In this document: positions 49,747-58,161 of the stretch, piece by piece
Numbering within the stretch: position 1 is the stretch's first letter
Layout: every line of letters starts with the position of its first letter
Assembly: GCA_017429525.1 (NCBI GenBank)
Contig: JAFROT010000046.1
Location: 84,414 to 148,413 of the forward strand
Length of the DNA: 64,000 bases
Source: Bacteroidaceae bacterium
GTDB lineage: Bacteria; Bacteroidota; Bacteroidia; Bacteroidales; Bacteroidaceae
Direction: 5' to 3'
Notes under the pieces: model-generated
The model's input: the letters and a program-made list of their open reading frames with translations, nothing else
The model's database searches: none
Told to the model about the DNA's origin: nothing
Made by a program: the position numbers and the translations under genes

Positions 49747-51261
49747 ATGAAGATACTCACAGGCGGTCAATTTCATGAATTGGACCTCTATACAATCGAA
49801 AACGAGCCCGTCGAAAGCATCGATCTGATGGAGCGTGCCAGTCGTGCCGTGACTACGGCATTGTTGGAGGCTTTTCCTGATGCTGATCGCCGTGTGCTGG
49901 TATTTGCGGGTCCTGGAGGCAATGGTGGCGATGGCCTGGCCGTGGCTCGGATGTTGGCAGAGGCGGGGCGTAAGGTGATGGCCTTTTTGTTCAACGTGCG
50001 TGGACATTTGAGCGATGACTGTAGCATCAATCGTGAGCGGTTGCTCGGAGTGGACGGCGTTGAGCTGACGGAGGTGACTACGGAATTGGTGTTTCCCGAA
50101 CTGACGGCAGACGATATTGTCGTGGATGCCCTCTTCGGCACGGGGTTGAGTCGTCCACTTTCGGGTGGGTTTGCGATGGTGGTACGTCGCTTGAACCAGT
50201 CGCGTGCGACGGTCGTGAGCATTGACGTACCTTCGGGACTGATGTGTGAAGACAACAGCTACAATGACACGCAGGCGATTGTTCAGGCATCATTGACGCT
50301 GAGTATTGAGCTGCCCAAACTCTCTTTCCTGTTTGCCGAGAATGCACGCTTCGTCGGTGATTTCAGACTCTTGCCTATCGGCTTGAGTGCAAGGGGATTG
50401 GAAAGTCTGAAGACTCCTTTCTGGCTGACGGAAGAGACCGAGATGCACGGGCTGAAGCGGCGCCGTCCGCGATTCGCTCACAAGGGGACTATGGGGCATG
50501 CCCTTCTGGTCGTTGGCTCGCGCGGCATGGCGGGCGCTGCCATCTTAGCTACGCGTGCTGCCCTGCGTAGTGGCGCAGGCAAGGTGACGGTTCACGTCCC
50601 GCACGACTGTCTGAACCTCTTGCAAGTGACTGTGCCCGAGGCCATCGTGCAGATGGATGCCGACTCCGATGTGATCAGTGCAGCCATTGACACCACCAAC
50701 TTCCAAGCTGTAGGCATTGGTCCAGGGGTAGGGCGTAGCCGCTATACGGCAATGGCACTGCACGCTTACCTTTCGGCGCAGTCGTCACCAATGGTCGTTG
50801 ATGCTGATGCGCTGAACATCTTGTCCGAGAATCCAGAATGGATGGAGCTGCTGCCGTCCGACAGCATCCTGACTCCGCATCCGCGTGAATTGGAAGGCCT
50901 CGTGGGGCACTGCGCTAACTCTTTCGAACGAATGAATCGCGCACGTGATCTGGCGACGAAATATCATGTGTTTGTGGTTGTGAAAGGGCATTACAGCCAG
51001 ATTTGCACCCCCACTGGCGATGTACTTTTCAACCCGACGGGCAATCCAGGAATGGCAACGGCTGGCTCTGGCGATGTACTCACGGGCATGCTCACCGGGC
51101 TACTCGCTCAGGGCTATCTGCCAGCTGAGGCCGTACAGTTGGGTATCTATCTCCACGGCTTGGCCGGTGACTTGGCAGCTGATGCCTTAGGCGAAGAGTC
51201 GGTCATGGCATCAGATATCATCGCTTATCTGCCAGCAGCGTTTAAAGCACTGAAAGCGTGA
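49747..51261 (+). CDS. nnrDE: Bifunctional NAD(P)H-hydrate epimerase/dehydratase
   Basis: 504 residues. The N-terminal ~215 residues are the YjeF_N epimerase (IDLMERASRAVTTAL, VLVFAGPGGNGGDGLAVARM, VVDALFGTGLSRPL, VSIDVPSGL). The C-terminal ~280 are the ribokinase-like ADP-dependent dehydratase (RRRPRFAHKGTMGHALLVVGS, LTPHPRELEGLVG, VVVKGHYSQI, and GNPGMATAGSGDVLTGML with the catalytic Asp in GSGD). Together they repair hydrated NAD(P)H. The two-domain length is standard. obg follows 41 bases later, same strand. Confidence 0.95.
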   Translation: MKILTGGQFHELDLYTIENEPVESIDLMERASRAVTTALLEAFPDADRRVLVFAGPGGNGGDGLAVARMLAEAGRKVMAFLFNVRGHLSDDCSINRERLLGVDGVELTEVTTELVFPELTADDIVVDALFGTGLSRPLSGGFAMVVRRLNQSRATVVSIDVPSGLMCEDNSYNDTQAIVQASLTLSIELPKLSFLFAENARFVGDFRLLPIGLSARGLESLKTPFWLTEETEMHGLKRRRPRFAHKGTMGHALLVVGSRGMAGAAILATRAALRSGAGKVTVHVPHDCLNLLQVTVPEAIVQMDADSDVISAAIDTTNFQAVGIGPGVGRSRYTAMALHAYLSAQSSPMVVDADALNILSENPEWMELLPSDSILTPHPRELEGLVGHCANSFERMNRARDLATKYHVFVVVKGHYSQICTPTGDVLFNPTGNPGMATAGSGDVLTGMLTGLLAQGYLPAEAVQLGIYLHGLAGDLAADALGEESVMASDIIAYLPAAFKALKA

Positions 51262-51302
51262 TGCCGCCGCTGACGAGTGCATCACTTTAATTTAGAAAGA
51301 CA

Positions 51303-52457
51303 ATGGAAACCAACTTCATAGATTATGTAAAAATCGTCTGCCGCTCAGGAAAGGGCGGACGTGGGTCGGCTCACATGCACCGAGCCAAATATGTGCCGAA
51401 TGGTGGTCCTGACGGCGGCGACGGCGGTCGTGGCGGTCATGTCTTCCTGCGTGGCAATCGCAACTATTGGACCCTATTGCACCTGCGCTATGAGCGGCAT
51501 GTCTTTGCCACGCATGGCGGTAATGGTGGGCGCAACGGCTCACACGGAGCCGATGGCACCGATCGGTATATTGATGTGCCTTGTGGCACTGTCGTTTACG
51601 ATGCTGAAACAGGTCGTTTCCTCTGCGATGTGACGGAGGACGGGCAGACGGTGATGCTCCTCAAGGGCGGTCGTGGCGGATTGGGCAACAAGCACTTTGC
51701 CACCTCCACCAATCAGGCGCCTCGCTATGCTCAGCCCGGCGAGCCGATGCAGGAACTCACGGTTATCATGGAGCTGAAGATGCTGGCTGATGTCGGCCTT
51801 GTCGGCTTCCCTAATGCCGGCAAGAGCACGCTCGTGAATGCCATCAGTTCGGCCAAACCGAAGATTGCGGGCTATCCGTTCACTACGCTCGATCCTTCGG
51901 TGGGAGTGGTCAGCTACCGCGACAACCGTTCCTTCGTGATAGCCGACATTCCCGGGATTATCGAAGGAGCCAGCGAAGGCAAGGGACTTGGCCTGCGCTT
52001 CCTGCGCCACATCGAGCGTAATGCCTTGTTGCTCTTCATGATACCAGGCGACACGGACGACATCCGTCATGACTATGAAGTGTTGTTGGGCGAACTGACG
52101 ACGTACAATCCTGAGTTGCTGAACAAACAGCGTGTGCTGGCTATCACAAAGAGCGACCTGCTCGATGACGAACTCATGGATATGTTGCGTGCCGACTTGC
52201 CTACTGATCTTCCGACGATTTTCATCTCCGCAGTCACGGGCTATGGCATCACCGAACTGAAGGACCTGCTCTGGCAGCAGCTCGATACGGCCGAACGCCA
52301 GCAGTTGCATAGTTCCAGCATCGTCCATCGCGACAAGGATCTCAGCTTCCTCCAGGATGAGCTGGTGGCCGAGGGTGAGGACCTTGTCATCCTTGATGCT
52401 GAGGATATTGAGGACGATGACGATTTGGAAATCATTGATTTCGAGGACGAGGAATAA
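51303..52457 (+). CDS. obg: Obg family GTPase
   Basis: 384 residues. The Gly-rich Obg fold occupies ~1-160 ([49 protein letters not shown]). The G domain follows: [15 protein letters not shown] (G1), PFTTLDP (G2 region), [18 protein letters not shown] (G3), TKSD (G4), SAVTGYG (G5). The tail is strongly acidic ([20 protein letters not shown]). It acts in 50S subunit assembly and stress control. The terminator-like hairpin at 52615-52648 is shared with the convergent RNase G gene. Confidence 0.96.
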   Translation: METNFIDYVKIVCRSGKGGRGSAHMHRAKYVPNGGPDGGDGGRGGHVFLRGNRNYWTLLHLRYERHVFATHGGNGGRNGSHGADGTDRYIDVPCGTVVYDAETGRFLCDVTEDGQTVMLLKGGRGGLGNKHFATSTNQAPRYAQPGEPMQELTVIMELKMLADVGLVGFPNAGKSTLVNAISSAKPKIAGYPFTTLDPSVGVVSYRDNRSFVIADIPGIIEGASEGKGLGLRFLRHIERNALLLFMIPGDTDDIRHDYEVLLGELTTYNPELLNKQRVLAITKSDLLDDELMDMLRADLPTDLPTIFISAVTGYGITELKDLLWQQLDTAERQQLHSSSIVHRDKDLSFLQDELVAEGEDLVILDAEDIEDDDDLEIIDFEDEE

Positions 52458-52514
52458 TCGTCTGCGTCTCAAAGTACAGATGCGTGCAGGTCGTCTTTTT
52501 GTTTTATCCTGATA

Positions 52515-52562
52515 AGTCCTCGATTTTATCAGGAAAAATTTGTGTTTTTATCCTGATAAGTT
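52515..52562. repeat. Short TATCCTGATAAG / TTTATCAGGA repeats
   Basis: TTTATCCTGATAAG occurs twice (around 52503 and 52548), with the inverted form TTTTATCAGGAAAAA between them. Any pair can form a hairpin in this 235-base convergent gap. Confidence 0.55.
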
Positions 52563-52614
52563 TGTTGCCTTGCTATCAAGCGTCTATTCACGATTGAGGG
52601 AAGCTTAAAAACAT

Positions 52615-52648
52615 CAGCCCGCCAGACTCTGCGTGAGTCGGCGGGCTG
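52615..52648. terminator. Bidirectional terminator hairpin between obg and RNase G genes
   Basis: CAGCCCGCC (52615-52623) and GGCGGGCTG (52640-52648) pair, with inner GACTC/GAGTC extending the stem around a 5-base loop. T-rich sequence flanks one side only (minus-strand exit has TTTTTAAGC), so it may serve RNase G best. Confidence 0.75.
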
Positions 52649-52692
52649 TTGGTTGATGTCTTACGCTCGAATGGTGGCGTAAAGCGGATGGG

Positions 52693-54267
52693 TCACTTCA
52701 TTTCTTCCTCGTCTTTCATGTCGATTTCTTCGCCCTTCGGGGTGTAGAACTCATATTGGAGGAAAGCGAGGCGTTGGTTGGGTAGGATGCGGACGCCTAA
52801 TCCGTATTTCATTTGCCAACGACGTTTCAGGGAGATGAAACCTTGGTTGATGTAGGCTGCCACGTAGGGGTGTACGTGGAGAACGAACGAGCGAATGTTC
52901 AAGTGGTTGACAAGTCGGTCTATTTTCTCTTCGAGCACATCGGTGAAGAGGAAACTCGATTTGATTGTGCCTTTGCCGAGGCAGGTGGGACAAGTCTCGT
53001 CAACGCGCACTTCCATGACGGGACGCACACGCTGGCGCGTAATTTGCATAAGGCCGAACTTGCTCAACGGCAAGATGTTATGGCGCGCGCGATCACGCTT
53101 CATGTTGTCGCACATGCGCTCGTAGAGCTTCTGTCGGTCTTCGGCTACAGCCATGTCAATAAAGTCAACGACGATAATACCGCCCATATCACGCAGTCGC
53201 AGCTGGCGTGCCAGTTCGTCGGCAGCGCCCAGGTTGACTTCGAGTGCATTAGCTTCCTGGCCATCAGGGTTCTTGGCCCGGTTGCCACTATTGACGTCGA
53301 CGACGTGGAGGGCTTCGGTGTGCTCGATAATCAAGTAGGCGCCGTGCTTGTAGCTGACGGTCTTGCCGAAAGACGTCTTAATCTGTCGCGTCACGTCGAA
53401 ATTGTCGAAAATAGGCAGCTTGCCTTTGTACAATTTGACAATTTCGGTCATTTCTGGCGCAATCAGTTTGACGTAGTCGTGTACTTCGTCGAACACAATG
53501 GGATCGTTGATGTAGATGTTCTCGTAGGTGGGGTTGAACAGATCGCGCAGAAGGGCAACCGTTCGGCTCGTCTCCTCGTAGCATAGTGCAGGCAGTTCCT
53601 TGGCACGGTGTGCCTTCTGGATTGCATCTTCCCATCGCTTGAGCAGAACCATCAGCTCGGCATCAAGCTCAGCTACGCGCTTGCCTTCAGCCACCGTCCT
53701 GACGATGACGCCGAAGTTCTTGGGCTTGATGCTTTGTATGAGTTGTTTCAGGCGTGCTCGCTCGGCGCTCGACTTGATCTTCGACGAGACGCTGACTTTA
53801 TCCGTGAACGGGATCAGCACAAGGAAGCGTCCGGGGAAGGTAATCTCGCAGGTCAGGCGGGGCCCCTTCGTCGAGATTGGCTCTTTTACAATCTGCACGA
53901 GCAGTTCCTGTCCGGGCTGCAGGATGTTCTGTACGCTACCTTCCTTGGGCAGTTCGGGTTGTATGGAAGCCTTCGAGATGGGGAAGAGGTTGCGTTTGTC
54001 GCTGCCTACTTGCTTGAGGTACTTGGCAAATGAATTGAATTGTGGACCGAGGTCCAGGTAGTGGAGAAAAGCGTCACGCTCATGTCCTACGTTGACGAAG
54101 CACGCATTGAGCCCAGGCATGAGCTTACGAACGCGTGCGTAGTAGATGTTGCCGACGTTGAAACTCGCCTGCTGCTCCTCTTCCTGGTATTCCACGAGGC
54201 GCTTGTCCTCGGTGAGCGCTATGGCGATTTTCTTCGGTTGAACATCAACGATTACTTCACAGGTCAT
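52693..54267 (-). CDS. rng: Ribonuclease E/G family endoribonuclease
   Basis: 524 residues, RNase G size. An S1 RNA-binding domain lies at ~35-125 (GNIYYARVRKLMPGLNACFVNVG), then the 5' sensor and DNase-I-like catalytic domain (VVDVNSGN, GGIIVVDFIDMA with the metal-binding Asp residues), the zinc-link CPTCLGKG and the small domain. It cleaves single-stranded 5'-monophosphorylated RNA in rRNA maturation and mRNA decay. It is convergent with obg. No degradosome scaffold tail is present. Confidence 0.95.
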   Translation of the reverse strand: MTCEVIVDVQPKKIAIALTEDKRLVEYQEEEQQASFNVGNIYYARVRKLMPGLNACFVNVGHERDAFLHYLDLGPQFNSFAKYLKQVGSDKRNLFPISKASIQPELPKEGSVQNILQPGQELLVQIVKEPISTKGPRLTCEITFPGRFLVLIPFTDKVSVSSKIKSSAERARLKQLIQSIKPKNFGVIVRTVAEGKRVAELDAELMVLLKRWEDAIQKAHRAKELPALCYEETSRTVALLRDLFNPTYENIYINDPIVFDEVHDYVKLIAPEMTEIVKLYKGKLPIFDNFDVTRQIKTSFGKTVSYKHGAYLIIEHTEALHVVDVNSGNRAKNPDGQEANALEVNLGAADELARQLRLRDMGGIIVVDFIDMAVAEDRQKLYERMCDNMKRDRARHNILPLSKFGLMQITRQRVRPVMEVRVDETCPTCLGKGTIKSSFLFTDVLEEKIDRLVNHLNIRSFVLHVHPYVAAYINQGFISLKRRWQMKYGLGVRILPNQRLAFLQYEFYTPKGEEIDMKDEEEMK

Positions 54268-54307
54268 GAGTGTTTCTTTCGATTTACAGTTTTCAATTTC
54301 ACTAAAG

Positions 54308-54347
54308 AACTTGTCAACTTGTCAACTTATCAACTTGTCAACTTGTT
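54308..54347. repeat. Five 8-bp tandem repeats (AACTTGTC)
   Basis: Units start at 54308, 54316, 54324 (AACTTATC), 54332 and 54340 (AACTTGTT). They lie between the RNase G start and the terminator of the HU operon, so on the minus strand they would be in the RNase G leader. Confidence 0.8.
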
Positions 54348-54350
54348 CTT

Positions 54351-54400
54351 AAAAACAAGGAACAAATCGACCCAGAGCAGGGGAGCGGTTTGTTCCTCGT
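54351..54400 (-). terminator. Terminator of the HU/bS22-like transcript
   Basis: On the minus strand ACGAGGAACAAA (54400-54389) pairs with TTTGTTCCTTGT (54366-54355) with one G-U, across a 22-base loop, and exits into TTTTTAAG. Confidence 0.75.
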
Positions 54401-54445
54401 TGTGACTCACTAAGTCTGAGGGACTAAGAGTCGAACAGAGCACGT

Positions 54446-54535
54446 TTATTTGCTCTTATGTCTGTTCTTTCTCAGTCTCTTCTTACGCTTGTGAGTAGAC
54501 ATCTTATGTCTTTTCTTCTTCTTTCCGCTTGGCAT
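54446..54535 (-). CDS. 29-residue bS22-like (AURKAIP1/COX24 domain) ribosomal protein
   Basis: The frame reads MPSGKKKKRHKMSTHKRKKR then LRKNRHKSK and stops. This tiny, extremely basic pattern (KKRHKMSTHKRKKRLRK) matches the AURKAIP1/COX24 (DUF1713) family, which includes mitochondrial mS38 and mycobacterial bS22 on the small subunit. It would bind 16S rRNA. It is 56 bases downstream of HU and before that operon's terminator, so it is probably cotranscribed. Too short for most gene finders. Identity by pattern, not search. Confidence 0.82.
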   Translation of the reverse strand: MPSGKKKKRHKMSTHKRKKRLRKNRHKSK

Positions 54536-54591
54536 AGCTTATTGGAGTTTAAATGATGAATAGTGAATGGATTCGTAATGAATATTTTCTT

Positions 54592-54864
54592 TTACTTGAC
54601 TGCATCGAAGAACACCTTGGCGGGCTTGAAAGCCGGGATGTTGTGCTCGGGGATGATCATCGTGGTGTTCTGGGTGATATTGCGGGCAGTCTTCTGAGCG
54701 CGCTTCTTGAGGATGAAGCTACCGAAGCCGCGGAGATAAACGTTGTTATCGGTGGCCAGAGCGCCCTTTACTTGATCCATGAATGCCTCTACAACGGTGA
54801 GGGCGGTTGTCTTGTCGATGCCAGTCTGCTTGGAGATGAGGCTTACGATGTCTTGTTTTGTCAT
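54592..54864 (-). CDS. hup: HU-family DNA-binding protein
   Basis: 90 residues, standard HU length. MTKQDIVSLISKQTGIDKTTALTVVEAFM is the dimerising helix pair and VYLRGFGSFILKKR is the signature turn. The flexible arm runs ARNITQNTTMIIPEHNIPAFKP with the intercalating Pro region (IPEHNIPAFKP). It bends and compacts DNA non-specifically. A -7 element on the minus strand is at 54950-54943 (TACCTTTG). Confidence 0.95.
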   Translation of the reverse strand: MTKQDIVSLISKQTGIDKTTALTVVEAFMDQVKGALATDNNVYLRGFGSFILKKRAQKTARNITQNTTMIIPEHNIPAFKPAKVFFDAVK

Positions 54865-54942
54865 TTTAATAGATGATTAAATGATTATGTTTTTAATGAG
54901 CTTTGATGCCTTGTTGTAATGTGTTTTTGCTGTTTCGGCTTG

Positions 54943-54950
54943 CAAAGGTA
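54943..54950 (-). promoter_or_regulatory. hup promoter -7 element
   Basis: Minus-strand TACCTTTG followed by CAAGCC; ~80 bases before the start codon. No clear -33 at the usual distance. Confidence 0.5.
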
Positions 54951-55018
54951 GGAACTTTCAAGCAGTTACGGAAATCTTTCGGCTTTTTTTTGCAAAAAAA
55001 AATGATTAATAGTCTCAA

Positions 55019-55053
55019 TTTTGTCAATGAAGCGCGTTTTTTGATTATATTTG
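55019..55053 (+). promoter_or_regulatory. mutY promoter giving a probably leaderless mRNA
   Basis: TTTTG (55019-55023), 22-base spacer, TATATTTG (55046-55053). The ATG is at 55058, only 4 bases beyond the -7 element, so transcription would start at or beside the start codon. Confidence 0.65.
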
Positions 55054-55057
55054 CACC

Positions 55058-56059
55058 ATGATTAGCACATTTACAACCGCTTTACTCGAATGGTTTGCAC
55101 ATTACGGACGTGAGTTGCCGTGGCGACAGACGCGTGACCCGTATGCGATATGGCTCAGTGAGGTGATTCTTCAGCAGACGCGTATCCAGCAGGGGCGCGA
55201 CTACTGGGCACGCTTCATGCAGCGATTTCCTACGGTAGAGCTTCTGGCTGCTGCTTCCGAGGACGAGGTGCTGCGCTTGTGGCAGGGGCTGGGCTACTAC
55301 AGCCGTGCGCGCAACCTGCATAAAGCCGCTCAGCAGGTTGTGGCCATGGGCGCGTTCCCGTCGACGCTCGAAGGCATCCGCTCTTTGCAGGGCGTTGGCG
55401 ACTATACGGCAGCCGCCGTCGCCTCGATTGCCTTCGACGTTGATGCTGCAGCTGTTGATGGTAATGTCTATCGTGTGCTGTCGCGTTACTACGGTGTGGC
55501 GACGCCTATTAATACGCCCCAGGGCAAGCGTGATTTCACGCAACTGGCTTCTTCACTGCTGCCTGCCGGGAAAGCTGGCACCTTCAACCAGGCGCTGATG
55601 GATTTCGGTGCGATTCAGTGTACGCCGCGCTCGCCGCGCTGCGTGATCTGCCCGCTCGTGGAGACCTGCGAGGCTGTCCGGTCGGGGCGGGTAGGGGAGT
55701 TGCCCGTGAAGCGGCCTAAGACGAAGGTCCAAGAGCGCCGTCTCGCGTATATATATATAAGGTATAAGGGAAAAGTCGCCATTCATCGCCGTGGACCTGG
55801 CGATATATGGCAGGGCTTGTGGGAGCCTCTGCTGATGGAGGGCGATGCTCAGTTCGATACCGCTCAGCCCATGGTGCTATTGGCCAAGGACGTGCGGCAC
55901 GTGTTGACGCACCGCATCCTGTTGGCCGACTTCTATCTCGTGGAAGCAAAAGAAAAGCCCTCTCTTCCAGAGGACTATCAGTGGATAGATGAGTCCGAGT
56001 TGGACCGCTATGCCAAGCCTCGGCTCGTGGAGCGTCTGTTGGAACGGCTGCCCGACTGA
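55058..56059 (+). CDS. mutY: A/G-specific adenine DNA glycosylase
   Basis: 333 residues. Catalytic Glu in WLSEVILQQTRI, helix-hairpin-helix LQGVGDYTAAAV, catalytic Asp in AAVDGNVYRVLSR, and the [4Fe-4S] cluster ligands CTPRSPRCVICPLVETC (Cys-X6-Cys-X2-Cys-X5-Cys). The C-terminal NUDIX-like 8-oxoG-recognition domain starts near 230 (IYIRYKGKVAIHRRG). It removes adenine opposite 8-oxoguanine. The N-terminal residues needed for the fold begin at this ATG, so a later start is unlikely despite the missing leader. Confidence 0.96.
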   Translation: MISTFTTALLEWFAHYGRELPWRQTRDPYAIWLSEVILQQTRIQQGRDYWARFMQRFPTVELLAAASEDEVLRLWQGLGYYSRARNLHKAAQQVVAMGAFPSTLEGIRSLQGVGDYTAAAVASIAFDVDAAAVDGNVYRVLSRYYGVATPINTPQGKRDFTQLASSLLPAGKAGTFNQALMDFGAIQCTPRSPRCVICPLVETCEAVRSGRVGELPVKRPKTKVQERRLAYIYIRYKGKVAIHRRGPGDIWQGLWEPLLMEGDAQFDTAQPMVLLAKDVRHVLTHRILLADFYLVEAKEKPSLPEDYQWIDESELDRYAKPRLVERLLERLPD

Positions 56060-56141
56060 GGTCCTGCCGTTCTCTTTTTTCTCGGGAATATTCTTCCAGG
56101 AACCCAGCTTGTGAGCGATGACGGAAGCGCATTCGTTGCGG

Positions 56142-57485
56142 TCAGCCTTCGCTCTTTCCTTCTTTGCCTACGATGACTTTGATCTTGACGATGCGGCGTT
56201 CGTCCATCTCCATAATCTCGAACGTGAAGTTCTCGTAGGTCAGCCGTTCATGCAGTTGCGGGAACTCGCCTTTCAGTTCGAGCACCAATCCGGCCAGCGT
56301 ATCGGCGTCGCCTGCGGCGTTGTCGAAGGTCTCGTCGTCCAGTTGCAGAATCTTCCTGACGTCAGAGAGCAGAGTCTTAGCTTCAAAGACATACGTATTC
56401 TGGTTGAGGCGCGTGTATGAGCGCTCGTCCTCGTCGTATTCATCGTTGATTTCGCCTACGATTTCTTCGATGATATCCTCCATCGTCACCAGTCCGCTCG
56501 TGCCTCCGAACTCGTCGACGACGATGGCAATGTGAACCTTCTGAGCCTGGAAATCGCGCAGGAGGTCGTCAATCATCTTGGTCTCGGGGACGAAGGTGGC
56601 AGGGCGTACCAGCGTCTGCCAGCGGAAGGATGCGGGCTTGTTGAGGTGAGGCAGCAGGTCTTTGATGTAGAGGATGCCCGTGATATGGTCCTCAGTACCC
56701 GAGTAGACGGGAATGCGCGAGTAGTTGTTCTCGACAATGCATTTGATGACTTCGGGGAAGGGCGTCTTCACGTCCAGGTCGACCATATCCACGCGTGGTG
56801 TCATCACTTCGCGGGCCATCTCGCCGCCGAATCGAATGATGCCTTTCAGCATCTGTTGCTCGTCGGCAATCTCCTGCTTATCGGTCAGTTCGAGGGCTTG
56901 CTCCAGATCGTCGACCGACAGCTGTTGGTTGGATTTAATGTGGTTCGTGACGCGTCCCGACTTCAGCAGCAACCAGCTCACGGGCCACCACAACTTGATC
57001 AACAACGAATAGGCAGGGGCGCACATCCGCGCCATAGCCAGCGGCTTCTGGGCTGACGCAATCTTAGGCATCACCTCGCCGAAGAGCAACAGCAGGAACG
57101 TCAGCAGCACCGTCATGAACAGGAATTCAAGCACCGTGTTCGTGCCGAACGAGACCACGGGACGCGGACCGCCCAGGAAGAAGTAGTTGAGCAGCATGAT
57201 AATCGCCACGTTCACGAAGTTGTTCGAGCACAGGATGGTAGACAGCAGGCGCTCTGAGTCGTCCAGCAGGCGCAGGATGCGGCTGTCTGTCGATGTGCGC
57301 CGTTCCTCGAGTTCGGCCATGTCAGCAGGCGAGAGCGAGAAGAATGCGATTTCGCTGCCGCTCACGAAAGCTGAGCACATCAGCAAGACAAGCGCAAGCC
57401 CTAACGCAATGAGGGCTCCCGTAGAGGGCGTCTGAAAGTAGATATCGGAAAAGAAGGCGGTAAAGCCAGATAAAAAAGAGTCCAT
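56142..57485 (-). CDS. gldE: GldE-like CNNM/CBS-domain membrane protein
   Basis: 447 residues. DUF21/CNNM membrane domain at ~15-200 (four hydrophobic stretches, FVSGSEIAFFSLSPAD, LLLLFGEVMPKIASAQKP), paired CBS domains ~220-345 (EVMTPRVDMVDLD, YSRIPVYSGTEDHITGILYIKDL) and a CorC_HlyC C-terminal domain (GTSGLVTMEDIIEEIVGEI). In Bacteroidetes the orthologue beside mutY and ssb is named GldE, first linked to gliding; in non-gliding members it is more likely an ion-transport or Mg-efflux type protein. It lies 28 bases downstream of ssb. Confidence 0.88.
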   Translation of the reverse strand: MDSFLSGFTAFFSDIYFQTPSTGALIALGLALVLLMCSAFVSGSEIAFFSLSPADMAELEERRTSTDSRILRLLDDSERLLSTILCSNNFVNVAIIMLLNYFFLGGPRPVVSFGTNTVLEFLFMTVLLTFLLLLFGEVMPKIASAQKPLAMARMCAPAYSLLIKLWWPVSWLLLKSGRVTNHIKSNQQLSVDDLEQALELTDKQEIADEQQMLKGIIRFGGEMAREVMTPRVDMVDLDVKTPFPEVIKCIVENNYSRIPVYSGTEDHITGILYIKDLLPHLNKPASFRWQTLVRPATFVPETKMIDDLLRDFQAQKVHIAIVVDEFGGTSGLVTMEDIIEEIVGEINDEYDEDERSYTRLNQNTYVFEAKTLLSDVRKILQLDDETFDNAAGDADTLAGLVLELKGEFPQLHERLTYENFTFEIMEMDERRIVKIKVIVGKEGKSEG

Positions 57486-57513
57486 TCAGGGGTCTTGTGA
57501 GGAGGGGGCGATG

Positions 57514-57879
57514 TTATGGGATGTTGGGCTGCTCGTTGCCTTTGGCACTGCCCATCAACTTCAGGTCATCGGCCCAGATTTCAGTGATATAACGTGTGAT
57601 ACCTTGTTTGTCTTCGTAAGAACGGCTTGAGATCTTGCCTTCAACATAAATCATGTCTCCCTTGTGGACGTATTTCTCGACCGTCTCAGCCAGTTTGCGC
57701 CAGAAGATGATGTTATGCCACTCCGTGCGTTCGGGCACTTCGGTGCCGTTCTGCAGTTTGTAGGCGCGTTCGCTGGTGGCCAGTCGTACTTGAGCTACGC
57801 AAACGCCCTGGTCGACGTAGCGCACTTCAGGCTCCTTGCCGACGTGTCCTAACAAGATGACTTTATTGATGCTTGCCAT
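57514..57879 (-). CDS. ssb: Single-stranded DNA-binding protein (short form)
   Basis: 121 residues from ASINKVILLGHVGKEPEVRY; the upstream ATG adds a segment that is not SSB-like. The OB fold is complete: VRLATSERA, WHNIIFWRKLAETVEKYVHKGDMIYVEGKI, and YEDKQGITRYITEIWAD. The usual linker and acidic C-terminal tip that recruits repair partners is missing: the chain ends MGSAKGNEQPNIP. It is short compared with ~150-180 residues for main housekeeping SSBs. It could be the second, specialised SSB of the genome. It is cotranscribed with gldE. Confidence 0.9.
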   Translation of the reverse strand: MASINKVILLGHVGKEPEVRYVDQGVCVAQVRLATSERAYKLQNGTEVPERTEWHNIIFWRKLAETVEKYVHKGDMIYVEGKISSRSYEDKQGITRYITEIWADDLKLMGSAKGNEQPNIP

Positions 57880-58008
57880 AGTCTGTTGTCGCTCTTTGAA
57901 TTTTCGTGCAAAGTTACACATTATTTATGATTTAGTCATTCTAATTGACGAAATATTTTGTTTTTTTCTTGTTTTCGGACATAAAAGTGCAAATCTAAGG
58001 GCCGATTA

Positions 58009-58040
58009 TTTTGCCCGAGGCTCAAAAAACGTTACTTTTG
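58009..58040 (+). promoter_or_regulatory. Promoter upstream of the Na/Pi cotransporter gene
   Basis: TTTTG (58009-58013), 19-base spacer, TACTTTTG (58033-58040), then CAGAC; leader of about 115 bases to the ATG at 58162. Confidence 0.7.
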
Positions 58041-58161
58041 CAGACAACTTTGTGCTCGAGCCCTTCATTGACGTGACTTCCAGCATGACTCCGTCCCGAC
58101 GGACGATATTCACTACCCATCCCGGAATGTACTAATTTCTCTCATTAATTCTTCTCCTTTT

